From assembly GCF_001439845.1 (NCBI RefSeq), contig NZ_JYLO01000003.1, positions 434,001 to 498,000 on the forward strand: a stretch of DNA of 64,000 nt. The letters are read 5' to 3'. This DNA is from Pseudomonas lactis. GTDB taxonomy: Bacteria > Pseudomonadota > Gammaproteobacteria > Pseudomonadales > Pseudomonadaceae. A program made the position numbers and the translations under genes. Under the pieces are notes generated by a model that searched no databases, was not told where the DNA came from, and saw only the letters and a list, made by a program, of their open reading frames with translations. Below, piece by piece: positions 45,151 to 53,989 of this stretch. Position 1 is the first letter of the stretch. Every line of letters begins with the position of its first letter.

Positions 45151-46530
45151 ATGAATACAATAACAAACGTAGCCGATACTCCCGTCCATCAAACCCCAAC
45201 CCAACCAACCTCATCGCGCCGCTTTCGACAACCCCTGGGCCTTGTCGGGCTGGTACTGTTCGGCCTGGCGTATATGGTGCCGCTGGCGGTGTTCACCACC
45301 TACGGCCTGGTGACCCAGATGACCAAAGGGCACCTTGCCACCGCCTACCTGCTGACCCTGGCTGCCATGCTGCTGACGGCCTACAGCTATGGGTGCATGG
45401 TCAAGGCGCACCCGTATTCGGGCTCGGTCTACACCTATACGCGCAAGGCGTTTGGCGCCTCCTTCGGCTTTATCGCCGGCTGGACCTTGCTGCTGGACTA
45501 CATCTTCCTGCCGCTGCTCAGCTATTTGCTGATCGGCATCTACTTGTCCGAATACTTTCCTACCGTGCCCACCGCCGTATGGGTATTGGGCTCCATTGCC
45601 CTGGTGACGGCGCTGAATCTGGTGGGTATCGAGTCGATTACCCGGGTCAATTGGGTGCTGATCGTGGCCCAACTGGTGTTCATCGTGGTGTTTGTGGCGT
45701 TGTCGATCCACAACCTCAGCGGGCAAGCCGAGCCGGTGTCGCTGCTCAAGCCGTTTCACCATGAAGGCTTCAGTGTGCCGCTGATCATGACCGGCGCGGC
45801 GGTGCTGTGCTTGTCGTTCCTGGGCTTCGATGCCGTGTCGACCATGGCTGAGGAGACACCTGACCCGCGCCGTACCATTCCGCAGGCGATCATGGCGGTG
45901 TCGCTGATCGGTGGGTTGCTGTTTCTGGTGGTGTCGTATTGCGCCCAGATGGTCTTCCCGGAATGGAATAGTTTTGCCGATCCCGACTCGGCTTCGGTCG
46001 ATGTGATGCGCCGGGTCGGCGGCGAGCTGCTGGTGAGTGCGTTTACCGCCACCTATGTGGCGGGCTGTTTCGCCTCCGCGATGGTCTCCCAGGCCAGCGT
46101 GTCCCGCGTGCTATTCGCCATGGGCCGCGACGGCGCATTGCCCAGGGTATTCGGCAAGCTGGTCACGACAAAGCACGTGCCGGCCAACGCGATCATGCTG
46201 GTCAGCCTGTTTTCGCTGATTGCGCTGTTTATCAGCCTGGACACCGTGGCCAACATGATCAGCTTTGGCGCGCTGTTCGCGTTTTCGGCGGTGAACCTGG
46301 CCGTGATCAAGCATTACCTGGGCGACCAGAAGCTGCGCGGTACACGCAACTATCTGCTGTACGCCGCCCTGCCGGGCCTGGGGTTTCTCAGCACGCTATG
46401 GTTGTGGACGAGCCTGTCCGGCCTGTCGTTCACCATCGGCCTGTGCTGGATGGCCCTGGGGCTGCTGTGTTTGCTGTGCCTCACCCGAGGGTTCCGGGTA
46501 CGCATGCCGGACCTGCAAATGGCCGAATAA
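45151..46530 (+). CDS. APC-family amine/amino acid permease
   Basis: A 459-residue, 12-segment permease of the PuuP-like APC subgroup: LGLVGLVLFGLAYMVPLAVF, AHPYSGSVYTYTRKAFGASF and GFDAVSTMAEETPDPRRTIP. CAGGAGT precedes ATG 45151, and an earlier in-frame ATG lacks a site. The preceding gap contains GGTGGGC/GCCCACC (45041-45069), a possible attenuator. It is functionally linked to the aminotransferase and aldehyde dehydrogenase genes on either side. Confidence 0.9.
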   Translation: MNTITNVADTPVHQTPTQPTSSRRFRQPLGLVGLVLFGLAYMVPLAVFTTYGLVTQMTKGHLATAYLLTLAAMLLTAYSYGCMVKAHPYSGSVYTYTRKAFGASFGFIAGWTLLLDYIFLPLLSYLLIGIYLSEYFPTVPTAVWVLGSIALVTALNLVGIESITRVNWVLIVAQLVFIVVFVALSIHNLSGQAEPVSLLKPFHHEGFSVPLIMTGAAVLCLSFLGFDAVSTMAEETPDPRRTIPQAIMAVSLIGGLLFLVVSYCAQMVFPEWNSFADPDSASVDVMRRVGGELLVSAFTATYVAGCFASAMVSQASVSRVLFAMGRDGALPRVFGKLVTTKHVPANAIMLVSLFSLIALFISLDTVANMISFGALFAFSAVNLAVIKHYLGDQKLRGTRNYLLYAALPGLGFLSTLWLWTSLSGLSFTIGLCWMALGLLCLLCLTRGFRVRMPDLQMAE

Positions 46531-46552
46531 ACAGGCCCCACCTCGGTTCATC

Positions 46553-46652
46553 TGTAGGAGCGAGCTTGCTCGCGAAAAACGTCAACGATAACGCGTGCTT
46601 CCTGGATGAACGCGGCGCCTGTGAGTTTTTCGCGAGCAAGCTCGCTCCTACA
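46553..46652. repeat. REPIN inside the amine-catabolism cluster
   Basis: Inverted TGTAGGAGCGAGCTTGCTCG copies, between the permease stop and the aldehyde dehydrogenase start. It may split the operon or modulate relative transcript levels. Confidence 0.9.
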
Positions 46653-46683
46653 AAAGCCTTACAGCCCAATTCAGGAGTACAGC

Positions 46684-48174
46684 ATGTTCAACCTCGACTA
46701 CTGGCAGCAACGCGCTGCCCGCCAAACCTTCATCAGCACCGCCCTGATCGACGGCCGGCCCGTAGATGCACTGTCCGGGGCGACCTTTGACGCCATCAAC
46801 CCGGCGACCAACCAGCTCCTTGCACGTGTCGCCGCCTGCGGTGAGGTTGAAGTGGACTTGGCAGTACGCTCCGCACGCCGCGCCTTTGACAACGGCCCCT
46901 GGCGACGCATACCTCCAGGCGAACGCAAAAAAGTCCTGATCAAACTCGCCGACCTGTTGATGACCCACCGCGAAGAACTCGCACTGCTGGACTCCCTGAA
47001 CATGGGCAAGCCGGTAATGGACGCCTATAACGTCGACGTGCCCGGCGCGGCCCATGTTTTTGCCTGGTACGGCGAAGCCCTGGACAAAATTTACGATCAG
47101 GTCGCGCCGACTGCTCACAACGCGTTGGCGACCATCACCCGCGAAGCATTGGGCGTGATTGCAGCGGTGGTGCCGTGGAATTTCCCGCTGGACATGGCCG
47201 CCTGGAAACTGGCCCCTGCTTTGGCGGCAGGCAACAGCGTGGTGCTCAAGCCCGCCGAACAATCGCCATTTTCCGCCCTGCGCCTGGCCCAACTGGCGTT
47301 GGAGGCGGGTATGCCCGAGGGCGTGCTGAACGTGGTGCCAGGCTTGGGCGAGGGCGCCGGCAAGGCCCTGGGGTTGCACCCGGACGTCGATTGCCTGGTG
47401 TTTACCGGCTCGACCCAAGTGGGCAAGTACTTCATGCAGTACTCCGCGCAGTCCAACCTCAAGCAGGTGTGGCTGGAGTGTGGCGGCAAGAGCCCGAACC
47501 TGGTGTTTGCAGACTGTCAGGACCTGGACCTGGCGGCGCAGAAGGCGGCCTTTGGGATTTTCTTCAACCAGGGCGAGGTGTGTTCGGCCAATTCGCGCCT
47601 CTATGTGCAACGCTGCATCCACGACGAATTCATCGAGCGTTTGATCGACAAATCCCGTGCCTGGATGCCCGGCAACCCACTCAACCCCGCCAGCGCCGCC
47701 GGTGCAATTGTCGACAGCGGGCAAACCGCACGCATCATGCAAGCCATCGGCCAGGCGCACGCAGACGGTGCCATGCTGTTGACCGGTGGCCAACAGTTGA
47801 ACATTGAGGGTTGTTCAAACTTCATCCAGCCGACGATATTCGCCAACGTCACCGCTGAAATGCGCCTTTCCCATGAGGAGGTGTTTGGGCCTGTGCTGGC
47901 GGTGAGCGCCTTCGATACCGAAGAACAGGCCATACAGCAAGCCAACGACAGCCTCTACGGCCTGGCGGCATCGGTGTGGAGTGATGACCTGAACCGTGCG
48001 CATCGCGTGGCGCGTGCCCTGAATGCCGGTACCGTGTCGGTCAACACCATTGACGCCCTGGATGTGACCGTGCCGTTTGGCGGCGGCAAACAGTCGGGGT
48101 TCGGGCGCGATTTGTCGCTGCATTCGTTTGATAAGTACACCCAGTTGAAAACCACTTGGTTCCAATTGCGTTAA
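46684..48174 (+). CDS. NAD(P)-dependent aldehyde dehydrogenase (PuuC-like)
   Basis: A 496-residue ALDH. NAD-binding region VVPWNFPLDMAAWKLAPALA, catalytic Glu in LECGGKSPN and catalytic Cys in NQGEVCSANSR are visible. The C-terminal VPFGGGKQSGFGRDLSLHSF is typical of gamma-glutamyl-aminobutyraldehyde or aminoaldehyde dehydrogenases. CAGGAGT precedes ATG 46684. It should oxidise the aldehyde made by the aminotransferase upstream. Confidence 0.93.
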   Translation: MFNLDYWQQRAARQTFISTALIDGRPVDALSGATFDAINPATNQLLARVAACGEVEVDLAVRSARRAFDNGPWRRIPPGERKKVLIKLADLLMTHREELALLDSLNMGKPVMDAYNVDVPGAAHVFAWYGEALDKIYDQVAPTAHNALATITREALGVIAAVVPWNFPLDMAAWKLAPALAAGNSVVLKPAEQSPFSALRLAQLALEAGMPEGVLNVVPGLGEGAGKALGLHPDVDCLVFTGSTQVGKYFMQYSAQSNLKQVWLECGGKSPNLVFADCQDLDLAAQKAAFGIFFNQGEVCSANSRLYVQRCIHDEFIERLIDKSRAWMPGNPLNPASAAGAIVDSGQTARIMQAIGQAHADGAMLLTGGQQLNIEGCSNFIQPTIFANVTAEMRLSHEEVFGPVLAVSAFDTEEQAIQQANDSLYGLAASVWSDDLNRAHRVARALNAGTVSVNTIDALDVTVPFGGGKQSGFGRDLSLHSFDKYTQLKTTWFQLR

Positions 48175-48305
48175 CTGCCCCGTTTCGCATAACTGCTGTG
48201 CCGTTACAGGCATTCATCCGCCAGTGGGCAATGCCTATAGTCCACTTAGCCCGTGCAGCGCTTCAACCGTGCTGCGCGATCCAGCCCAAGACTGAGGTGA
48301 GCCTG

Positions 48306-49238
48306 ATGAACCGTGAATTCGACCCCGCACTGACTGATATCAACCAAGTGGACGCCGAGTACTTCGAGTACAGCAAGGCGGCAAATCCCATCAGTGCCAA
48401 CCTGATTTCCCGTATTCCCTACCACAGCTTTCCGGCCTCGCTGTATGACAGTGGCCCCTCCCGCGTGGTACCGCTGGACCTCAGCGACGCCTTGGGCTGC
48501 GAAGGCCCTGCGACAGGCCCCGGGCTATGCGCGAACTTCATGCGCCTTAACCGTGGCGACACGCTGACCCTGCAACCCAACGCCACTTCCCAGGTGTTCT
48601 ACGTGATTGCCGGGGAGGGCAGCGTGGTTCAGGGGGAGTATGAGATTCAATGGTCCAAGGGCTGCTTTATCGCCCTGCCGGGATTACAGCAAGCGCACTT
48701 CAGTGCCCGCGAGGATGCACGTCTTTACTATGTTCACGATGAGCCGTTGCTGCGTTACCTGGGGGTGACACCCCGCGCCGATCGCTTTGCGCCAACCCTG
48801 TACCCAGCAGCACTGGCCAACGCGAAGTTGCGTGAAGCGGCCGATGATCCCAGGGCACAGGACCGCAGCCGCATCAGCATCCTGCTGGGCAACCGTCATT
48901 TCCCGCAGACGCGCACGGTGACCCACGTGCTGTGGGCCATGTACGGGATTCTGCCGGCGGGATCGGTGCAGAAACCCCATCGGCATCAGTCGATTGCACT
49001 GGACTTCATTATTGATTGCCCCACGGGCTGTTATTCATTGGTGGGCACCGAGCTGGGCGCGGATGGGCAAATTCGTAACCCGCAGCGGGTCGACTGGTCT
49101 CCCGGCCTGGCGTTTGTCACGCCACCGGGTTACTGGCATGCGCATTTTAATGAATCGGATAGCGAGGCGTTCCTGATCCCGATTCAGGATGCGGGGCTGC
49201 AAACCTACTTGCGTGCGCTGGATATCCGCTTCAGTTGA
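48306..49238 (+). CDS. Bicupin-type protein
   Basis: A 310-residue protein with two beta-barrel (cupin) halves. The first has ATSQVFYVIAGEGSVVQGEY, a degenerate metal site. The second has GSVQKPHRHQSIALDFIID with His-X-His, and PPGYWHAHFNES, which provide likely metal ligands. It may be a dioxygenase or sensor for an intermediate of the adjacent pathway; the substrate is unknown. ATG 48306 follows GAGGTGAGCCTG. It ends 1 bp before the convergent LysR gene. Confidence 0.78.
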   Translation: MNREFDPALTDINQVDAEYFEYSKAANPISANLISRIPYHSFPASLYDSGPSRVVPLDLSDALGCEGPATGPGLCANFMRLNRGDTLTLQPNATSQVFYVIAGEGSVVQGEYEIQWSKGCFIALPGLQQAHFSAREDARLYYVHDEPLLRYLGVTPRADRFAPTLYPAALANAKLREAADDPRAQDRSRISILLGNRHFPQTRTVTHVLWAMYGILPAGSVQKPHRHQSIALDFIIDCPTGCYSLVGTELGADGQIRNPQRVDWSPGLAFVTPPGYWHAHFNESDSEAFLIPIQDAGLQTYLRALDIRFS

Positions 49239-49239
49239 G

Positions 49240-50145
49240 TCACTTCCAGTCCGGTGTTTCGCCCAGTCGTTCAACGATAAAGTCGATAAAACACCGGACC
49301 TTGGACGACACAATGCGCTTGGGCGGGTAGACAAACCACACCGCAAACGCCCGCTCCACGCCCTGGATCTGCCATTCCGGTAGCCACACTACCAAGTCGC
49401 CGGCCTCGATACTTCGCGCCACCAGCCAGTCGGGCAACAGCGCAAAGCCCAAGCCTTGGCGCACGGCGATCAGTTGCGCATCCAGGTCATTGATTCGAAT
49501 AACGCCGTCATGCAGCAGCGGGAGCGCGCGGCCGGCAGAGACAAAACTGATATCGCCGGTGGTAGCCGTGCCCAGCACCGCAGGCACACCGGCCAAGTCC
49601 GTGGGCGTGGACGGAGGAGGGTGCTGCATGCCAAACGCCGGGCTGACCACCAAGCGGTAGTGGCCGTCGCTGAGCTTGCGTGCCTTGAGCGTCGAATCGG
49701 CCAGCTCGCCAATGCGTATGGCTAAGTCGACGCCGGCATGAATCAAATTGACCTGGGTGTTATCCAGCACCAGTTCCACGCTGATTTGCGGGTAGCGCAC
49801 CAGAAAGTCATTCAACGCCGGCAGGATGTGATGGCGAGCAAACGCCGGTGGCAGGTTGAGTTTCAACACGCCCCGGGGATGCTGGTTCAGCGCTGACGTG
49901 GCGGCCTTGGCGTGTTCCAGTTCGTCCAGCACCCTGCGTGCGTGTATCAGGAAGGTCTGGCCGCCTTCGGTCAGATGCAGCGTGCGTGTGGAGCGGTTGA
50001 ACAGCGCGATGCCCAGGTCTTGCTCAAGGTCCTTCACATAGCGTGAAACCGTTGAGGCCTTGATCCCCAAGCGCTCGGCGGCACGCGAGAAATTGTTGCC
50101 TTCGGCGGCTTCGATGAAGGCGGTGAGCGCGGTGAAATAGTCCAA
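49240..50145 (-). CDS. LysR-family transcriptional regulator
   Basis: A 301-residue regulator. The N-terminal helix-turn-helix is DYFTALTAFIEAAEGNNFSR, then AAERLGIKASTVSRYVKDLE. The substrate-binding domain covers the rest. The start is taken as TTG 50145 (MDYFTALTAF), with GAGG 9 nt upstream; the longer frame to 50247 gives an unlike N-terminus. It is convergent with the cupin gene, so its target is not obvious from position. Confidence 0.88.
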   Translation of the reverse strand: MDYFTALTAFIEAAEGNNFSRAAERLGIKASTVSRYVKDLEQDLGIALFNRSTRTLHLTEGGQTFLIHARRVLDELEHAKAATSALNQHPRGVLKLNLPPAFARHHILPALNDFLVRYPQISVELVLDNTQVNLIHAGVDLAIRIGELADSTLKARKLSDGHYRLVVSPAFGMQHPPPSTPTDLAGVPAVLGTATTGDISFVSAGRALPLLHDGVIRINDLDAQLIAVRQGLGFALLPDWLVARSIEAGDLVVWLPEWQIQGVERAFAVWFVYPPKRIVSSKVRCFIDFIVERLGETPDWK

Positions 50146-50250
50146 GGGCAGCCTCAGGGCAGGGCGGTGAGACGTGCAGGTTGTTGAGTTTTGCCGGGGG
50201 CTGTCAACTGCACGACCGTAGAACCACGATGCAGCCCCCGTTTTCATAAA

Positions 50251-50478
50251 TCAGGGCTGCTGGTAATGCCCCGGAATGTCATGGCCTTCGTCGGCGGGCT
50301 TGTTGCGCTTTTGCACCTGGACGTCGCTCAATTTCGCGTCCTTGAGCTCTGCAAAGCGCTGCCTGAGCAGGGACTCGGCCCATTGAGGATCCAGCGTGTC
50401 GGCATCGTGCTCAAGCGTGCAGCTTTGTGGCTGGTTATCGAGGATGAAACTGATGAGGTAATGCGGTTTCTCGAACAT
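50251..50478 (-). CDS. Hypothetical small cytoplasmic protein
   Basis: A 75-residue soluble protein starting MFEKPHYLISFILDN, with GGAG 10 nt upstream of ATG 50478. It has no signal peptide or membrane segment. It resembles small conserved pseudomonad proteins of unknown function. Confidence 0.65.
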   Translation of the reverse strand: MFEKPHYLISFILDNQPQSCTLEHDADTLDPQWAESLLRQRFAELKDAKLSDVQVQKRNKPADEGHDIPGHYQQP

Positions 50479-50695
50479 GAACGTGGCTCCGTTACGGTTA
50501 ACAAGGCGTACCCGAGCAGGGCATGTTCATTTGATGAGTGGGTTGCGCGGTGATTCAGAAAAAATAAGCCGCTTTCATCTATTGATCTCGATCAGGTGGT
50601 GAGGCTGGCTCGCTCTATAACCTTGGGCGCTTATCGATGGCCAGGGACGGCTCAACGAGCAGCTCTGGTCACACATTCTCAAGGAAGAGTCAGCC

Positions 50696-52423
50696 ATGCG
50701 ATCACTGAAGATCCTGTTGTTATCATCGGCATTCAACGGTTTAACCCAACGGGCCTGGCTGGATTTGCGCCAGGCGGGTCACGACCCCAGTGTTGTGGTA
50801 TTCACCGATCAAGCCACGGTGTGCCAGCAAGTCGAGGCGTCCGGCGCCGACCTGGTGATCTGCCCCTTTTTGAAGGACCGTGTGCCGCACCAACTGTGGA
50901 GCCATCCCCTGCGCCCGGTGGTGATCATCCATCCGGGCATCGTTGGTGACCGTGGTGCCAGTGCGCTGGATTGGGCTATCACCCGGCAGGCCCGCCGTTG
51001 GGGCGTCACCGCCTTGCAAGCGGTGGAGGAAATGGACGCCGGGCCGATCTGGTCCACCTGTGAGTTCGACATGCCCGACCAGGTGCGCAAATCCGAGCTG
51101 TACAACGGCCTGGTGAGCGACGCCGCGATGGTTTGCATCCGTGACGTCGTGGCGAAATTCGCCAAAGGCTTCGTGCCGACACCGCTCGATTACACCCAAC
51201 CCAGCGTCATCGGGCGCTTGCAGCCAAACATGAGCCAGGCTGACCGCACCTTCAGTTGGTTCGATTGCGCAGGCTTTATCAAGCGCAGCATCGACGCCGC
51301 CGATGGCCAGCCCGGCGTGTTGGCGAGCCTGTTGGGCGGTCAGTATTACGTCTATGACGCGCACTTGGACGCCCGGCAGGGCACCCCAGGAGAAATCCTT
51401 GCGGTACAGGACGACGCCGTGTTGGTAGCGGCTGGAGATCACAGCCTGTGGATCGGCTCGCTCAAGCCCAAAGGCCCAGAGACCTTCAAGCTGCCAGCAC
51501 GGCATGTTCTGGCTGAGCAGTTGGCCGGCGTGCCGGTGCTGGACAGTTCAATCGCCTGTCAGGCGCTCAACGAGCGGGTCTATCAACCGATTCGCTACCA
51601 AGAGTTCGGCCACATCGGCGAACTGACGTTCGAGTTCTACAACGGCGCCATGAGCACCGAACAATGCCAGCGGCTGGTGGCTGCATTGCGCTGGGCCAAG
51701 GCGCGAGATACCCACGTGTTGCTGATCAAGGGCGGGCGCGGCAGCTTTTCCAATGGCGTTCACCTCAACGTCATCCAGGCCGCCGAGGTGCCGGGGCTGG
51801 AAGCCTGGGCCAACATTCAAGCCATCGACGATGTGTGCCTGGAGCTGCTCACCGCCAAGCAACTGGTGATCAGCGGCCTGACCGGCAGCGCAGGCGCGGG
51901 CGGCGTGATGCTGGCGCTGGCGGCCGACATTGTACTGGCCCGCGAAGGCGTAGTGCTCAACCCGCATTACAAGACCATGGGGCTCTACGGCTCCGAATAC
52001 TGGACCTACAGCCTGCCACGAGCCGTGGGCAGTGAAATCGCGCACAAACTCACTGAAGAATGCCTGCCCATCAGTGCCATTCAGGCCCAGCAGTACGGCA
52101 TGGTTCAGGCCATCGGACCACGTTGCCCACAAGCATTTGGCTTGTGGCTTTTGCAACAGGCCGACAGTGCGTTGGCCGATGATAAGTACCTTCATGCACG
52201 CACACGTAAAGCCACGCTGGATACTCGGCAAGTTGAACGCTGTCGCGAGCAGGAGCTGGCACAGATGCGACTCGACATGGTGGAAAACCGCCAGCAGTTT
52301 GCCGAGAAATGCCGCAACTTCGTGTTTAAACGCAAAGCCTGCCAGACCCCGCAGCGGTTGATTGCGCCATGGGCGTTGAGGTATGAGGCTGGTGTGCAGG
52401 AAAGCCGGATGCTGAACGACTGA
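50696..52423 (+). CDS. hoxX: HoxX-like formyltransferase/enoyl-CoA hydratase fusion protein
   Basis: A 575-residue two-domain protein. The N-terminal about 270 residues are a formyl-THF transferase-like domain (MRSLKILLLSSAFNGLTQRA, VVIIHPGIVGDRGASALDWA). The C-terminal part is an enoyl-CoA hydratase/crotonase-like domain (LTFEFYNGAMS, GGRGSFSNGVHLN, TGSAGAGGVMLALAADI). This is the HoxX architecture; in hydrogenase bacteria it makes CO from formyl-THF for the active site. No hydrogenase or hyp gene lies in the window, so its role here is unclear. AAGGAAG precedes ATG 50696. Confidence 0.88.
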   Translation: MRSLKILLLSSAFNGLTQRAWLDLRQAGHDPSVVVFTDQATVCQQVEASGADLVICPFLKDRVPHQLWSHPLRPVVIIHPGIVGDRGASALDWAITRQARRWGVTALQAVEEMDAGPIWSTCEFDMPDQVRKSELYNGLVSDAAMVCIRDVVAKFAKGFVPTPLDYTQPSVIGRLQPNMSQADRTFSWFDCAGFIKRSIDAADGQPGVLASLLGGQYYVYDAHLDARQGTPGEILAVQDDAVLVAAGDHSLWIGSLKPKGPETFKLPARHVLAEQLAGVPVLDSSIACQALNERVYQPIRYQEFGHIGELTFEFYNGAMSTEQCQRLVAALRWAKARDTHVLLIKGGRGSFSNGVHLNVIQAAEVPGLEAWANIQAIDDVCLELLTAKQLVISGLTGSAGAGGVMLALAADIVLAREGVVLNPHYKTMGLYGSEYWTYSLPRAVGSEIAHKLTEECLPISAIQAQQYGMVQAIGPRCPQAFGLWLLQQADSALADDKYLHARTRKATLDTRQVERCREQELAQMRLDMVENRQQFAEKCRNFVFKRKACQTPQRLIAPWALRYEAGVQESRMLND

Positions 52424-52528
52424 CCGTCGACGCGGGGAGGGCACGTCGGCCAGTCCAGCCTCGCATTGGGCAATAGGGTTGCCCATAATGGAGGCCAACT
52501 CGCCCAACCGCACAGACCCCGAGGCTCC

Positions 52529-52570
52529 ATGGAACTGCACAACCTGAACGATGATGCAGCGCCCGTATGA
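52529..52570 (+). other. 13-codon ORF ending at the kinase start
   Basis: ATG 52529 (GAGG 6 nt upstream) encodes MELHNLNDDAAPV. Its stop TGA overlaps the ATG of the thymidylate-kinase-like gene (ATGA). It may be a leader peptide, or the 5' remnant of a gene cut when the accessory region was inserted. Confidence 0.4.
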
Positions 52571-53193
52571 CTCGTGCGCTGTTTATTTCAATGGATGGCC
52601 CCAAAGGCACCGGTAAAACCACGCTGTTGGAGGCCGTTACGACAGCGTTGAGGGCCGACAACATAAAGGTCGTGCGACTGTGCGAGCGCAAGAGCGATCC
52701 CTGTCGAGCGCAAACGATGGCTCTGGTTAACACGTTCGCCCGAGATCCCAGCCGGGATCTGGAACTTGAGGTGTGTGAGCGCTTTGCCGACAGCCGCAGC
52801 TGGATTACTCAAAACGTACTGGCCGCGCAGCCACCTGACAGCATCATCCTGATGGATCGCTGGTACCCGTCTGATGCTGGGTTTCGTCGGTTGATACCCT
52901 TTGCAGACATTCTTGAGCTGAACATTAATCGACAGGTGCAAGTGCCGGACCTGCACGTGGGGGTTGTCACCGCGGCGCAAATATCCTGGGCGCGGGCGGC
53001 AGCACGACGGCGGGGGTTGAGCAGTACGGTGATGTCTAAGCTGGAGGAGCAAGTTGCGTGTACCGAGGCGTTTGAGCGAGCGGCTGTGGAGCAGGGGTGG
53101 GTCATGTGTCGCAATGAAGGTACGATTGAACAGGCAGTGAGGCGGGTGGTTTTGCAGATATATAAGGTCCTTCATCCCAAGCATCAGGAGTAA
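52567..53193 (+). CDS. Thymidylate kinase-like P-loop kinase
   Basis: A 208-residue protein with a dTMP kinase-like start FISMDGPKGTGKTTLLEAVT (P loop GPKGTGKT), DR motif in ILMDRWYPSDAG and RAAARRRG as a lid-like Arg segment. Overall similarity to housekeeping Tmk is low, so substrate assignment is uncertain. It begins at a 13-codon ORF junction. The next gene is 4 bp downstream and the third 6 bp after that, so the three form one operon. Confidence 0.75.
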   Translation: MTRALFISMDGPKGTGKTTLLEAVTTALRADNIKVVRLCERKSDPCRAQTMALVNTFARDPSRDLELEVCERFADSRSWITQNVLAAQPPDSIILMDRWYPSDAGFRRLIPFADILELNINRQVQVPDLHVGVVTAAQISWARAAARRRGLSSTVMSKLEEQVACTEAFERAAVEQGWVMCRNEGTIEQAVRRVVLQIYKVLHPKHQE

Positions 53194-53197
53194 CGGA

Positions 53198-53983
53198 GTG
53201 CCGTTGAACCAGCAAGATCAGGATGATGTTGGTCATCAGAACAAACGTCACCGAACGAAGAAACTCTATGAAAACGTCGTGATAGGAAACTTCCTGTACG
53301 GTCTCGGATTCGCCGTGCGGTCATGTCTAGACGCAAACACCTCGATCCCAAGCGTGGTCAACCTGCTACAGCAGACGCCTGCAGACAAAGAGCTGGCTGA
53401 CGTACTGCTGAGTTTTCCAGGTGTCGTGCGCTTGATCGAATTCAAGATGAAGGGCGCCAGCCTGAAAAAAGAACGACTGCGACATCGTTTACTACTGGCC
53501 GCCCTGGCAGGTGAAAATCAGGTATTGGTCGAAACGTCCAGAAGCCTGCACTGGTATGTGGAGGTGGGCGCCAATGACACCGACACGCCTCTGGTTTCGC
53601 GAGCCGTGCCTTATCTGGACGCCTTCGACGACGAACACTTGGCGTTGTCCGCGGGAAGCCTTGAACGACTCGTGGAGCAAACCGCGCGCGAAGCTGTTCG
53701 CGGCCTCGACCCGATGATGCGCGAGCGTTCACAGATATACCTGCGATTTTTACGCAATATTCAAGCTGACGACCCGGTGGGCGCAGGTGGTGTGCTTCTG
53801 GTCATGGGCGCAGGTGGAGCAATGCATTTTGTTCAGCTGCGAGACGTCTGTGATTTGAGTATGCCGCACAGGCAATGGCTGGAGCTGGAAATGAGCGGTC
53901 CGCAGCTGGAGCGATCTGTGCCTGCATTGGAGCGAAGCATGAAGCGTCCCAAACACCGCGACGGCCCCGAATATGGAAGGTAA
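53198..53983 (+). CDS. Hypothetical protein with an EFK nuclease-like motif
   Basis: A 261-residue protein not recognised. Residues about 65-100 read DVLLSFPGVVRLIEFKMKG, then KKERLRHRLLLAAL. An Asp, beta-strand, E-F-K arrangement of this kind occurs in PD-(D/E)XK nucleases and is the only functional hint. The GTG start at 53198 has AGGAG upstream. It is the middle gene of the kinase operon and has fewer high-GC third positions than the chromosomal genes before 52.4 kb. Confidence 0.6.
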   Translation: MPLNQQDQDDVGHQNKRHRTKKLYENVVIGNFLYGLGFAVRSCLDANTSIPSVVNLLQQTPADKELADVLLSFPGVVRLIEFKMKGASLKKERLRHRLLLAALAGENQVLVETSRSLHWYVEVGANDTDTPLVSRAVPYLDAFDDEHLALSAGSLERLVEQTAREAVRGLDPMMRERSQIYLRFLRNIQADDPVGAGGVLLVMGAGGAMHFVQLRDVCDLSMPHRQWLELEMSGPQLERSVPALERSMKRPKHRDGPEYGR

Positions 53984-53989
53984 TGACCC

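Noticed and set aside
11521..46652. The regularly repeated REP sequences as a CRISPR array
   Set aside because: Copies are scattered across intergenic regions in inverted pairs with unlike spacing. There is no direct-repeat array and there are no cas genes.
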